Source of the DNA: Sphingobium fontiphilum
GTDB lineage: Bacteria > Pseudomonadota > Alphaproteobacteria > Sphingomonadales > Sphingomonadaceae
Assembly (NCBI RefSeq): GCF_014196635.1
Contig: NZ_JACIEB010000006.1
Span: forward strand, 186,001-250,000
DNA: 64,000 nucleotides
Direction: 5' to 3'
The notes below the pieces were generated by a model that had not been told where the DNA came from, did not search any database, and saw nothing but the letters and a program-made list of their open reading frames with translations. Position numbers and translations under genes: made by a program. This document shows positions 45,729 to 54,300 of the stretch, in pieces (position 1 is the stretch's first letter; each line of letters opens with the position of its first letter).

Positions 45729-46220
45729 TCAGGCAGCGGCCTGTTCCTTGTCGCCCGCACAAGCGAATGGACGGGCTTCGTCCTCGTCAAGCCAGATCAG
45801 GTCGGAGAGAGCGAGCACCCTGTCGTCATGCGCCCGAATGCCGATCGGCTGGATCGGCCGGCGGTCGCGCCGGTCGGCCAATATCGGCGTACAGGGCGCG
45901 CCGCTGCCCCATTTTTCGCCCCATTGCCGCAGGGCGATCATCACCGTGCCCAGTTCCTGCCCTTTTTCGGTGAGGCGATATTCGACCTTGCGCCGGTCGC
46001 ACTGCATGGGCTGACGCACCATGATGCCATTTTCCACCAGCCGGGCCAGACGGTTGGCCAGGATGTTGCGGGCGATGCCCAGTGTCGATTGAAACTCCTC
46101 GAAATGGCGAATGCCCGAAAGGGCGCCCCGCAAGATCAGGAAGGACCAGCGTTCCCCCATCGCCTCCAGCGCGGCGGGAAGGGCGCAATGTTCGAAATGC
46201 TGGATCGGTGCCGGTGTCAT
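45729..46220 (-). CDS. HxlR-family winged-helix regulator
   Basis: A 163-residue transcription regulator. The DNA-binding domain (about 8-105) shows the HxlR pattern ALEAMGERWSFLILRGAL, FEEFQSTLGIARNILANRL and YRLTEKGQELGTV. The C-terminal 50 residues are extra and contain no recognised domain. ATG 46220 fits homology. The nearest divergent gene is rsh, 134 bases away; control of it is possible but not shown. Confidence 0.86.
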   Translation of the reverse strand: MTPAPIQHFEHCALPAALEAMGERWSFLILRGALSGIRHFEEFQSTLGIARNILANRLARLVENGIMVRQPMQCDRRKVEYRLTEKGQELGTVMIALRQWGEKWGSGAPCTPILADRRDRRPIQPIGIRAHDDRVLALSDLIWLDEDEARPFACAGDKEQAAA

Positions 46221-46354
46221 TATCAGGCAACAATAGCCCAAAGCGATGGGGGTTGCAAAATCGCAATCCGTTGTGCACCGCAAAAGGATCGTTTCGTGGC
46301 CTTGCGCGATTTTTTTGTTGCACGCACAGGGCCTTCCCACACAATCGGATCACG

Positions 46355-48460
46355 ATGTTACGCCAGTATGAACTTGTCGAACGGGTAAAGAGCTACGATC
46401 CCGAAGCGGACGAGGCGATGATCAACCGCGCCTATGTGTTTTCCGTCCAGAAACATGGCAGCCAGAAGCGCGCCAGCGGCGACCCCTATTTCAGCCACCC
46501 GATCGAGGTGGCGGGCATTTTGACCGACCTGCACCTCGATGACCGCACCATCGTAACCGCCCTGCTGCACGACACGATCGAGGACACGCTCGTCACCTAT
46601 GAGGAGATCGAGGAGGCGTTCGGTCCCGACGTCGCTCGCATGGTCGATGGCGTCACCAAGCTGTCCAAGATCGAGGCCCAGTCCGAAAATGAGCGGGCGG
46701 CGGAAAATCTTCGCAAGTTCCTGCTCGCCATGTCGGACGACATCAGGGTGCTGCTGGTCAAGCTGGCCGACCGGCTGCACAATATGCGCACGCTGCACTT
46801 CATCAAGAATGAGGTGAAGCGGCGGCGCATCGCGCGCGAGACGATGGACATCTACGCCCCGCTCGCCGAGCGGATCGGCATGTATGATTTCATGCGCGAA
46901 ATGCAGATGCTGGCCTTTCGCGAACTGGAGCCGGAAGCCTATGACAGCATCACCAAACGGCTGGAGCGGCTGAAGGAAGGCGGCCACGACAAGGTCGACC
47001 GCATCGGCGCGCAACTGCAACTGCTGCTGGGCAGCAACGGGCTGTCGGTCACCGTTTCGGGGCGTGAGAAACACCCCTATTCCATCTGGCGCAAGATGCA
47101 GGAGAGACACATCAGCTTTGAACAGCTGACCGACGTCATCGCCTTTCGCGTCATCACCGACAACACCGACGACTGTTATCGCGCGCTGGGCATCATCCAC
47201 CAGCACTATAAAATGGTGCCGGGCCGCTTCAAAGACTATATCTCGACGCCCAAGCGCAACGGTTATCGGTCCATCCACACCACCGTCATCCACAGCGAAA
47301 ATGCGCGGATCGAGGTGCAGATCCGCAGCCGGGAAATGCATCAGGACAGCGAATTCGGCCTCGCCGCCCACTGGGCCTACAAGCAGAAGGGCGACGCCGG
47401 CGACCGGCAGGCGGCATGGCTGCGCGATCTGGTCGAGATCCTGGAGCAGAGCCAGGATGCCGACGAGTTGCTCGAACATACCCGCATGGCGATGTATCAG
47501 GACCGGATATTCGCCTTTTCGCCCAAGGGCGAACTGCATCAGTTGCCCAAGGGGTCGACCCCGGTCGACTTCGCCTATGCCGTCCACACGACGCTGGGCA
47601 ACCAGACGGTGGGGGCGAAGGTCAACGGCCGGGTCGTGCCGCTGCGCACCCCGCTTGAAAATGGCGATCAGGTCGAGATTCTGAAATCCGGCGGGCAAAG
47701 CCCCCAGCCCAACTGGCTCACTTTTGTGGTCACCGGCAAGGCGCGCGCCGCCATCCGCCGCTTCATCCGCCACAAGCAGCGCGACGAGATGGTGGCGCTG
47801 GGCGAGAAGCTCTATGAGGAAATCGTCGGCCGCCTGCCCGCGGACCTGGCCGCCGAACTGGGCGACAAGGCGCTCAAGGCGGCGCTCAAGCGGCTGAAGC
47901 TGGAGGATCGCGCGGCGATGATGATCGCCATCGCCACCCACCGCCTGCTCGATTCGGAAATATTGGAGGCGCTGATCCCCGGATCGACCACCAGCGAGGG
48001 GCTGGCCGAGGCCCATCCGCGCCAGCACGCGCCCGTGTCTATCCGCGGTTTGACGCCGGGCATCGCCTATGAACTGGGCGAATGCTGCCACCCGGTGCCG
48101 GGCGACCGGATCGTCGGCATCCGCCGCACCGGCGCCCCGATCGAGGTGCACACCATCGATTGCCATTCGCTGGAAAGCGGACAGGATGCCGACTGGGTCG
48201 ACCTGTCCTGGGATACCGGGTCAAAGGGCGGCACGGCGCGCCTGTCGGTGATCGTCAAGAACCAGCCGGGCGCGCTGGCCGCCGTCACCAATGTGTTCGG
48301 CGCGACCAAGGCGAACATCCTCAACCTGCAACTGGTCAACCGCGAGGGGCCGTTCCACACCGACATCATTGACATAGAAGTGGACGACGCCGCCCACCTG
48401 ATGCGGATATTGTCGGCCCTGCGCGGGCTGGACGCGGTGGCGCAAGCGGACCGCGTGTGA
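46355..48460 (+). CDS. bifunctional (p)ppGpp synthetase/hydrolase (Rsh)
   Basis: Makes and degrades the stringent-response alarmone. The 701-residue protein is the single long RelA/SpoT homologue typical of alphaproteobacteria. The HD hydrolase domain is intact (H48, H72-D73 in LLHDTIEDT, VKLADRLHNMRT), so is the synthetase domain (FKDYISTPKRNGYRSIHT), followed by TGS (VDFAYAVHTTLGNQTVGAKV) and a C-terminal ACT domain. Both catalytic halves look functional. ATG 46355 is set by homology. Confidence 0.95.
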   Translation: MLRQYELVERVKSYDPEADEAMINRAYVFSVQKHGSQKRASGDPYFSHPIEVAGILTDLHLDDRTIVTALLHDTIEDTLVTYEEIEEAFGPDVARMVDGVTKLSKIEAQSENERAAENLRKFLLAMSDDIRVLLVKLADRLHNMRTLHFIKNEVKRRRIARETMDIYAPLAERIGMYDFMREMQMLAFRELEPEAYDSITKRLERLKEGGHDKVDRIGAQLQLLLGSNGLSVTVSGREKHPYSIWRKMQERHISFEQLTDVIAFRVITDNTDDCYRALGIIHQHYKMVPGRFKDYISTPKRNGYRSIHTTVIHSENARIEVQIRSREMHQDSEFGLAAHWAYKQKGDAGDRQAAWLRDLVEILEQSQDADELLEHTRMAMYQDRIFAFSPKGELHQLPKGSTPVDFAYAVHTTLGNQTVGAKVNGRVVPLRTPLENGDQVEILKSGGQSPQPNWLTFVVTGKARAAIRRFIRHKQRDEMVALGEKLYEEIVGRLPADLAAELGDKALKAALKRLKLEDRAAMMIAIATHRLLDSEILEALIPGSTTSEGLAEAHPRQHAPVSIRGLTPGIAYELGECCHPVPGDRIVGIRRTGAPIEVHTIDCHSLESGQDADWVDLSWDTGSKGGTARLSVIVKNQPGALAAVTNVFGATKANILNLQLVNREGPFHTDIIDIEVDDAAHLMRILSALRGLDAVAQADRV

Positions 48461-48465
48461 TCCGA

Positions 48466-48497
48466 AAAGGCCGCCACCCATCCGGGCAGCGGCCTTT
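48466..48497. terminator. stem-loop between convergent rsh and grpE
   Basis: A 9-bp perfect stem (AAAGGCCGC with GCGGCCTTT) with a 14-base loop lies 5 bases after the rsh stop and 23 bases from the grpE stop. The A/T-ended arms make a weak bidirectional terminator possible, but there is no long T-run. Confidence 0.5.
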
Positions 48498-48520
48498 CAC
48501 ATCATTGCTATATCAGCCGG

Positions 48521-49081
48521 TCAGTCCGGCTTTTTCGCCACGCCGACCAGAGCCGGGCGCAGCAGGCGGTCCTTGATCAGGTAGCCGGCCTGCATTTCGG
48601 TCAGGACCGTGCCCGGCTCCATGTCGGCGGAGGGAATTTCCATCATCGCCTGATGCCTGTTGGGGTCCAGCGGTTCGCCGACGGACACCAGCTTCGTAAT
48701 GCCGTTGCGGCTAAACACGGCCTCCAGTTCGCGGCCCGTGGCCTCAAGGCCCACCACCAGCCCCTTCATCTTCTCGTCGTCGCGCAACTCGGCGGGGATC
48801 GCCTGAAGCGCGCGGGCGAGGTTGTCGGCTACCGAAAGCATGTCGCGGGCGAAGCTGGTCGCGGCATAGGCGCGGGCGTCGGCCAGTTCCTTTTCCATGC
48901 GGCGACGCACATTCTGCGTTTCGGCATGGGCGTAGAGCACGTCCTGCTTCGCGGCGGCCAGATCATTCTCCAGCGCGGCGATGCGATCATCGACGGCGTC
49001 CATCGCTTCCTGCGCGCTCATATCCTCGGGCAGCGTGTCCACGGCCTCTTGATTATCCATCGTCTGCTTTTCGTCACTCAT
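48521..49081 (-). CDS. grpE: nucleotide exchange factor GrpE
   Basis: Releases ADP from DnaK in the heat-shock chaperone cycle. The 186-residue protein has an acidic N terminus, a long coiled coil (about 30-90) and the C-terminal beta domain (GVGLE-like GLEATGREL, DPNRHQAMMEI, AGYLIKDRLLRPALVGVAK). ATG 49081 overlaps the hrcA stop by 4 bases. dnaK and dnaJ are not in the window. Confidence 0.94.
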   Translation of the reverse strand: MSDEKQTMDNQEAVDTLPEDMSAQEAMDAVDDRIAALENDLAAAKQDVLYAHAETQNVRRRMEKELADARAYAATSFARDMLSVADNLARALQAIPAELRDDEKMKGLVVGLEATGRELEAVFSRNGITKLVSVGEPLDPNRHQAMMEIPSADMEPGTVLTEMQAGYLIKDRLLRPALVGVAKKPD

Positions 49082-50130
49082 CTCATCAATCTCGACAGCG
49101 TCTGTGCGGTGAAATCCACCATGGGGATCACCCTGGCATAGTTCAAGCGTGTGGGGCCGATGACGCCGACCACGCCGACCACGCGCCCGTCGCCCCCGCG
49201 ATAGGGGGCGGCTATGACCGAAGAACCCGACAGGGAAAAGAGCTTGTTTTCCGAACCGATGAAGATTTTGGCCGCGCTGGCGCCCAGCGCGCCTTCCAGC
49301 AGGCGGGCGATTTCCTGCTTGCCTTCCAGTTCCTCCAGCAATTGCCGGACCCGTTCCAGATCCTCGGCGGCGGCGGCGTCGATCAGGTTCGCCTGCCCCC
49401 GCACGATCAGCACCGGGCGCTGCTGCGCATCGGCCGACCATATGGCAAGCCCCCGCTCCACCAGCGCTCGCGCCGCGCCGTTGAGCGCCGTCTGGTCCCG
49501 CTCCAGTTCGCCGCGCAACTGTTCGCCCGCCTGTCGCAGGGTCAGCCCGGCAAAGCGTGCGGACATGTAATTGGCCGCTTCCGACAGGGCGATGGGCGAC
49601 ACGCCTTCGGGCAGGTCGAGCACCCGGTTTTCGACCGATCCGTCCTGCCCGACCAGCACGGCCAGCGCCTGCCGGTCGTTCAGGGGCACGAAACCGAACT
49701 GGCGAAGCAGCGCCTCGCGCTGGGGCACCATCACGATCCCGGCGCAGGCCGACAGGCCCGACAGCGCCGCCGTCGCCGCCGACAGCGCCTCCTCTATCCG
49801 CCCGCCCTCGCTGATCCCCGCCTCTATCGCGCGGCGTTCCTCGACCGATGGTTCAGCCGCCTGCATCATCCCGTCGACGAAAAGGCGCAGGCCGGTTTCG
49901 GTCGGCATCCGCCCCGCCGATGTATGCGGCGCGGCCAGCAGGCCCAGTTCCTCCAGATCCTGCATGACGTTGCGGATGGAGGCCGGCGACAGGCTGAGCG
50001 AATTCATCCGGCTGATCGTGCGCGACCCGACGGGCAGTCCCGTGCCCAGATAGCTTTCCACCACCAGGCGGAAAACATCGCGGGCGCGGTCGTTGAGTTC
50101 ACTGATCGGGGACGTGGCCATGGACATCAT
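49078..50130 (-). CDS. hrcA: heat-inducible transcription repressor HrcA
   Basis: A 350-residue repressor that binds CIRCE operators. The N-terminal winged helix is clear (LNDRARDVFRLVVESYLGTG, GSRTISRMNSLSLSPASIRN), followed by the GAF-like and dimerisation regions (LLAAPHTSAGRMPTETGLR, VVGVVGVIGPTRLNYARVIP). It forms a hrcA-grpE operon with a 4-base overlap. I find no CIRCE inverted repeat in the short upstream gap, so it is probably not autoregulated from here. Confidence 0.94.
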   Translation of the reverse strand: MMSMATSPISELNDRARDVFRLVVESYLGTGLPVGSRTISRMNSLSLSPASIRNVMQDLEELGLLAAPHTSAGRMPTETGLRLFVDGMMQAAEPSVEERRAIEAGISEGGRIEEALSAATAALSGLSACAGIVMVPQREALLRQFGFVPLNDRQALAVLVGQDGSVENRVLDLPEGVSPIALSEAANYMSARFAGLTLRQAGEQLRGELERDQTALNGAARALVERGLAIWSADAQQRPVLIVRGQANLIDAAAAEDLERVRQLLEELEGKQEIARLLEGALGASAAKIFIGSENKLFSLSGSSVIAAPYRGGDGRVVGVVGVIGPTRLNYARVIPMVDFTAQTLSRLMR

Positions 50131-50152
50131 CTAGGAAATCGCCGCCGCACGC

Positions 50153-50446
50153 TCAAGCCGCCAGCAGCGCGTCGATGGCGCGGGCCATGTCGATGTCGCG
50201 TTGCGACAGCCCGCCCGCGTCATGGGTGGTCAGCAAAATATCGACACGATTATAGACATTGGACCAATCGGGATGATGGTCTGCCTTTTCCGCCAGCAAC
50301 GCCACCCGCGCCATGAAGGCGAAGGCCGCCGAAAAATCGCCGAAGATGAAGCGCCGGCTAATCCCTTCCGGTTCATCGACCAACCGCCATTCGGGCAGGT
50401 CCGCCAGCGCCCGCGCGCGGGCCGCATCGTCCAGTCTGTCAACCAT
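50153..50446 (-). CDS. phhB: pterin-4a-carbinolamine dehydratase
   Basis: Recycles the pterin cofactor of aromatic amino acid hydroxylases. The 97-residue protein has the family core [17 protein letters not shown] and the active-site segment [18 protein letters not shown]. It lies 22 bases upstream of hrcA on the same strand. No phenylalanine hydroxylase is nearby; in many bacteria the protein also works as a general pterin enzyme. Confidence 0.92.
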   Translation of the reverse strand: MVDRLDDAARARALADLPEWRLVDEPEGISRRFIFGDFSAAFAFMARVALLAEKADHHPDWSNVYNRVDILLTTHDAGGLSQRDIDMARAIDALLAA

Positions 50447-50490
50447 ATCGGTGGCTATCCTCCGCCTGCGCTTTGTCCTATGTCGCAGCC

Positions 50491-50898
50491 ATGCCCGACC
50501 CAGGTCAACCACCCCTTTTCGCGCCGACCACCGCTCAGATCGAGCAACTGGCGCTGGCCGCGCTCAGCCGCCTGCCCGATCCGTTCCGCGATCATCTGCG
50601 CCATGTCGTTCTGTTCGTGCAGGATTTCGCGGATGAAGCGGTACTGGCCGACCTCGACATCGACGACCCTTTCGGCCTCACTGGCCTCTATTCGGGCCGC
50701 CCGGTGGGCGAGCCCGCACAGACCGGGGATGCGCCGCCGACCATCCACCTGTTCCGCCGCCCCCTGCTCGACGAATGGGTCGAAACCGGGGTCGCGCTCG
50801 ATGCGCTCATCACCCATGTCGTCGTGCATGAAGTTGGCCATCATTTCGGCCTGTCCGACCTCGACATGCATGTTTTGGAAGACATGGTCGCGCCGTGA
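50491..50898 (+). CDS. zincin-like metallopeptidase family protein
   Basis: A 135-residue protein of the small minimal-zincin family. The HExxH zinc site with third-ligand extension is visible as [13 protein letters not shown] near residue 113. It is predicted cytoplasmic; the substrate is unknown. The start could be ATG 50473 or 50491. Its stop overlaps the GTG start of ccmA by 4 bases, so it leads the ccmAB transcript. Confidence 0.83.
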   Translation: MPDPGQPPLFAPTTAQIEQLALAALSRLPDPFRDHLRHVVLFVQDFADEAVLADLDIDDPFGLTGLYSGRPVGEPAQTGDAPPTIHLFRRPLLDEWVETGVALDALITHVVVHEVGHHFGLSDLDMHVLEDMVAP

Positions 50899-51518
50899 GC
50901 GAGCGGCCAGCGCCTGTTCCGAGCGGCGCGCGCCTGCGCCTTGCCGACCTTGCCTGCCTGCGCGGCGGGCGGCTGTTGTTCCATCATGTGAACCTGTCGC
51001 TGGCGGCGGGCGAAGCGGCGATGCTGACCGGCCCCAACGGCATCGGCAAATCCAGCCTGATGCGGGTCGTAGCCGGCCTGTTGCCCGCCTTTGCCGGGAC
51101 GGTCGAGCGCGAAGGCGCGCTGGCGCTGACCGATGAGCGGCTGGCGCTGGACATGGAGCGCCCGATGGCCGATGCGCTGGCCTTTTGGGCCATGATTGAC
51201 GGCGCGTCTCCCGCCGCGCTGGCCGTGGCGCTCGACCGTATGGCGCTGACGAACCTTGCCCCGGTGCCGGTGCGGATGCTGTCGACCGGCCAGCGCAAGC
51301 GGGCGATGCTGGCGCGGGTCATCGCGTCGGGTGCGCCGATCTGGCTGCTCGACGAGCCGGCCAACGGGCTCGACACCGCCTCCATCGCGCTGCTGGGGGA
51401 GGCCATCGCGGCGCACCGCGCGAGCGGCGGGCTAGTGCTCGCGGCGTCGCATCAGCCATTGCCAATGGACGGCGCGATCGGCATCGACCTGCGCGATCAT
51501 GCGGTGGAACCGGCATGA
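50895..51518 (+). CDS. ccmA: heme exporter ATP-binding protein CcmA
   Basis: ABC ATPase of cytochrome c maturation system I, 207 residues. Walker A is TGPNGIGKSSLM, the signature LSTGQRKRAML and Walker B IWLLDEPANGLD. With CcmB and CcmC it releases heme-loaded CcmE in the periplasm. GTG 50895 and the ATGA overlap with ccmB (51515-51518) show tight coupling. ccmC, D and E are not in the window. Confidence 0.93.
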   Translation: MSERPAPVPSGARLRLADLACLRGGRLLFHHVNLSLAAGEAAMLTGPNGIGKSSLMRVVAGLLPAFAGTVEREGALALTDERLALDMERPMADALAFWAMIDGASPAALAVALDRMALTNLAPVPVRMLSTGQRKRAMLARVIASGAPIWLLDEPANGLDTASIALLGEAIAAHRASGGLVLAASHQPLPMDGAIGIDLRDHAVEPA

Positions 51519-52162
51519 ATATGCTGATCCCCCTCATCGCCCGCGACCTCGCCAATGGCTGGCGTTCAGCCGGACTCTGGCTGCCCGTCGCCTTCCTGTT
51601 GCTGGTCGCCAGCCTTTATCCCTTTGCCTTGGGGCCGGACGCGGGCCTGCTCGCCCGCACGGGCGGCGGCATGTTGTGGATCGCGGCCCTGCTCGCCAGC
51701 CTGCTGCCCATCGACCGGCTGATCGCGCCCGACCGCGATGCCGGGGTGATCGACCAATTGTCGCTGCGTGGGGTGAGCGAGGAAACGCAGGTCATCGCCA
51801 AGCTGATCGCCCACTGGATCGGCTTTGGCCCGCCTTTGCTGTTGGCGTTGCTGCCCGCCGCCGCGCTGCTGAAACTGCCCGCGCCGACCATCTGGACGCT
51901 GGAGGCGGGGCTGCTGATCGGCACGCCCGCGCTTGCCGCCCTGTCGATACTGGTGGCGAGCCTGACCGCCGGGTTGCGCTCCAGCGGAGCGCTGGCGGGG
52001 CTGCTGGCGTTGCCGCTGGCGGTGCCGCTGCTGATCTTCGGCGCGGGCACTCTGGGCGACGGCAGCGGCGCGGCCATGAAGTTCCTGGGCGCAACGTCGC
52101 TGCTGCTGGTCGCCATCACCCCCGTCGCTGGCGGCGCGGCCCTGCGCGCCGGGCGCGAATAG
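51515..52162 (+). CDS. ccmB: heme exporter permease CcmB
   Basis: Inner-membrane subunit of the CcmAB transporter, 215 residues with about six hydrophobic helices. Family marks are LIARDLANGWRSAG at the N terminus and GVIDQLSLRGVSEETQVIAKLIAHW in the middle portion, the latter containing the conserved loop. It overlaps ccmA by 4 bases and is followed 54 bases later by an EamA-type transporter. Confidence 0.92.
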   Translation: MNMLIPLIARDLANGWRSAGLWLPVAFLLLVASLYPFALGPDAGLLARTGGGMLWIAALLASLLPIDRLIAPDRDAGVIDQLSLRGVSEETQVIAKLIAHWIGFGPPLLLALLPAAALLKLPAPTIWTLEAGLLIGTPALAALSILVASLTAGLRSSGALAGLLALPLAVPLLIFGAGTLGDGSGAAMKFLGATSLLLVAITPVAGGAALRAGRE

Positions 52163-52215
52163 CCCCGCCATAAAGGCGGATCGACAGCGGCCGTCCGATC
52201 CGCCAAGGGAACGCC

Positions 52216-53109
52216 ATGTTCGCCCTGTTCGCCGCCATCGCCTTCGTGCTTATCTGGTCCACCGGTTTCATCGTCGCGCGCGCGGTGGTGCCCCATGCCT
52301 CGCCCGAACTGGTGCTGGCGATCCGCATGACGCTGACCGCCGCGCTCTTGCTGGCTGCCGCTCTCTATCGGCGCGAGGCGTTGCCGCGCGGATCGCGACT
52401 GATGCACCATCTGGCGGCGGGGGCGATGCTGCACGGCCTTTACCTGATCGCCAGTTGGTGGGCGGTGCTGCACGGAATGCCGGCGGGCATCATGGCCCTG
52501 CTCGGCGCGCTTCAGCCGCTGATGGTCGCGCTCGCCAGTTTCCTGTTGTTCGGCGAACGCCTGTCCGCCCGCGCCGTCACCGGCATGGCCATCGCCATGA
52601 CCGGCGTCGCCTGTGTGCTCTCGCCCATGATCGCGCGCAGCGATGTCGGCGGCCTCACCGTGCTGACCGCCGCGGCCGCGATCTTTTCCATCCTGGCCAT
52701 GGCGGGCGGCACCCTCATTCAGCGCGGCGCGATTGCGGGCGACCCCATCCTGATATCGGGCGCGGTCCAGAATGCGGGCGGCGCGATCTTCGCCATCGTC
52801 GTGACGCTGCTGGTCGGCGATTATCACTGGGATAACAGTCCGATGCTGTGGCTGGGGCTGGGCTGGTCGATATTCGGCCTGTCGATGGCGGCTTTGTCGC
52901 TGCTGGTGTGGCTGGCCCGGCATCAGGGGCCGACGCGCATGTCGATGCTCCTTCTGCTGGTGCCGCCGCTCGCCGCGATCGAGGCCTGGCTGCTGTTCGG
53001 GGAACGGCTTGGCCTGGTCCAGATCGTCGGGTTTCTGCTGGCGCTGGGCGGGGTGTTGCTCGGCCGGTCGAAGGCGCGCGCCCGCGCGGACCTGATCGAA
53101 CCGGCTTGA
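52216..53109 (+). CDS. EamA-family (DMT) transporter
   Basis: A 297-residue inner-membrane protein with ten predicted helices in two EamA repeats. It starts MFALFAAIAFVLIWSTGF, the first repeat ends near LLFGERLSARAVTGM, and the second ends with WLLFGERLGLVQIVGF. The family exports or imports small metabolites. The substrate is unknown and no linked pathway is apparent. Confidence 0.9.
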   Translation: MFALFAAIAFVLIWSTGFIVARAVVPHASPELVLAIRMTLTAALLLAAALYRREALPRGSRLMHHLAAGAMLHGLYLIASWWAVLHGMPAGIMALLGALQPLMVALASFLLFGERLSARAVTGMAIAMTGVACVLSPMIARSDVGGLTVLTAAAAIFSILAMAGGTLIQRGAIAGDPILISGAVQNAGGAIFAIVVTLLVGDYHWDNSPMLWLGLGWSIFGLSMAALSLLVWLARHQGPTRMSMLLLLVPPLAAIEAWLLFGERLGLVQIVGFLLALGGVLLGRSKARARADLIEPA

Positions 53110-53170
53110 CCGTCACGCGCCTGTCATAAAATGCCACGGGAACGTCATGTTTCAGGATTAATGACCCGCA

Positions 53171-54151
53171 ATGAAGAAACCCGGCCCTACCCCGCCTCTC
53201 CCCGCCCTGCCCGGCACGGGCGGCGACCTGCGGCTGCAAATGGCCCTGCGCCAGATCGGCTTCGATCCCCGGCAGACTGAACCCAGGGCGCAACCGCAGC
53301 CCCGTCAAGCCAAGGCGCAACCATTGCCGCCAGCCGATGACAGTCGAGCCCTCAAACGTCGCGAATGGCTGCTCGACACGATGGAGCGTCAACGGGCGCT
53401 GTCCCCCTATGCTTCCGGCCTGCTGACCGCCGAAAATCTGTCCACCGACCAGTTCCTCCACGAATTCTACGCACCCGGCCGCCCGGTCGTGATCAAGGGA
53501 GCGATGGCAGACTGGCCCGCCCTGGCGCGCTGGACGCCCGATTATCTGGCCGACCTGATCGGCGAGGCGCTCGTGGAGTTTCAGGGCGGGCGCGACGGCG
53601 CGGGCGACTATGAGTTGATGAAGGACCGGCACAGGCGCCGCGCGCCCTTTCGCCAATTCATCGCCCTCGCGCGCGATGGCGGCAACGACGCCTACCTGAC
53701 CGCCTATAACAGCGCCGCCAATGGCGCGGCGCTGGCGCCGTTGCAGGCTGACCTTGGTCATCCCGACGCCTATCTGGCGCGCGCGCCGGGCATGCTGTGG
53801 ATTGGCGGTGCGGGCGCGTTCACCCCGCTGCATTTCGACCTCACCAACAATATGCTGGCGCAAGTGACGGGCGCCAAGCAGATCATCCTGATTCCGCCGT
53901 CACAGACCCGCCACCTGGCCCATGACCGCCATGTGTTCAGCGATGTCCACGACATCACCGACCCCGAGCGCATCGCCCTTTATCCGGCGGCCCGCGACCT
54001 GCTCCGTTATGAGGTGCGGCTGACACCCGGCGACCTGCTGTTCATTCCCATTGGCTGGTGGCATCAGGTGCGGTCGGAAAGTTTCAGCACAATGCTGACC
54101 TATACGGGCTTCCGCTGGCCCAATGCGGGCCACGAAACCTATCCGGGCTGA
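53171..54151 (+). CDS. cupin-like / JmjC-type dioxygenase
   Basis: Putative Fe(II)/2-oxoglutarate oxygenase of the Cupin_8 family, 326 residues. A proline-rich N-terminal tail (about 1-60) precedes the catalytic domain. The iron triad is H221-x-D223 (TPLHFDLTNN) and H298 (IPIGWWHQV), with K236 available for 2-oxoglutarate. Related enzymes hydroxylate proteins. The target here is unknown. Palindromic copy B begins 5 bases after the stop, and the stop lies within a 9-base direct repeat that flanks it. Confidence 0.87.
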   Translation: MKKPGPTPPLPALPGTGGDLRLQMALRQIGFDPRQTEPRAQPQPRQAKAQPLPPADDSRALKRREWLLDTMERQRALSPYASGLLTAENLSTDQFLHEFYAPGRPVVIKGAMADWPALARWTPDYLADLIGEALVEFQGGRDGAGDYELMKDRHRRRAPFRQFIALARDGGNDAYLTAYNSAANGAALAPLQADLGHPDAYLARAPGMLWIGGAGAFTPLHFDLTNNMLAQVTGAKQIILIPPSQTRHLAHDRHVFSDVHDITDPERIALYPAARDLLRYEVRLTPGDLLFIPIGWWHQVRSESFSTMLTYTGFRWPNAGHETYPG

Positions 54152-54155
54152 CCGC

Positions 54156-54300
54156 CTGTTTGGAAATGCGCCTTTGGCGCATCCGCACCGGCCCACACCC
54201 CCACCCGGCCACCCATCAGAATACCATGTCTGGGCGGCCGGGTGGGGGTGTGGGCCGGTGCCGCATCGAAAATGCGCTCTTCCGCGCATTTTCCAAACAG
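54156..54300. repeat. three-hairpin palindromic element, copy B
   Basis: Nested inverted repeat of 145 bases related to copy A at 19608-19761. Outer arms are at 54156-54171 and 54284-54300 (CTGTTTGGAAATGCGC and its complement with one bulge). The inner stem is a perfect 26-bp pairing of 54185-54210 with 54236-54261. The right arm can alternatively fold as GAAAATGCGC / GCGCATTTTC (54268-54277 with 54284-54293) and the left as ATGCGCC / GGCGCAT. A 9-base direct repeat GCTGACCGC occurs at 54147-54155 and 54303-54311, like a target-site duplication, and the first copy contains the stop of the cupin gene. Confidence 0.85.

Noticed and set aside
46358..48166. A 602-codon minus-strand open frame across the rsh gene
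   Set aside because: Antisense shadow of a well-conserved gene; the composition is typical of reversed GC-rich coding sequence.
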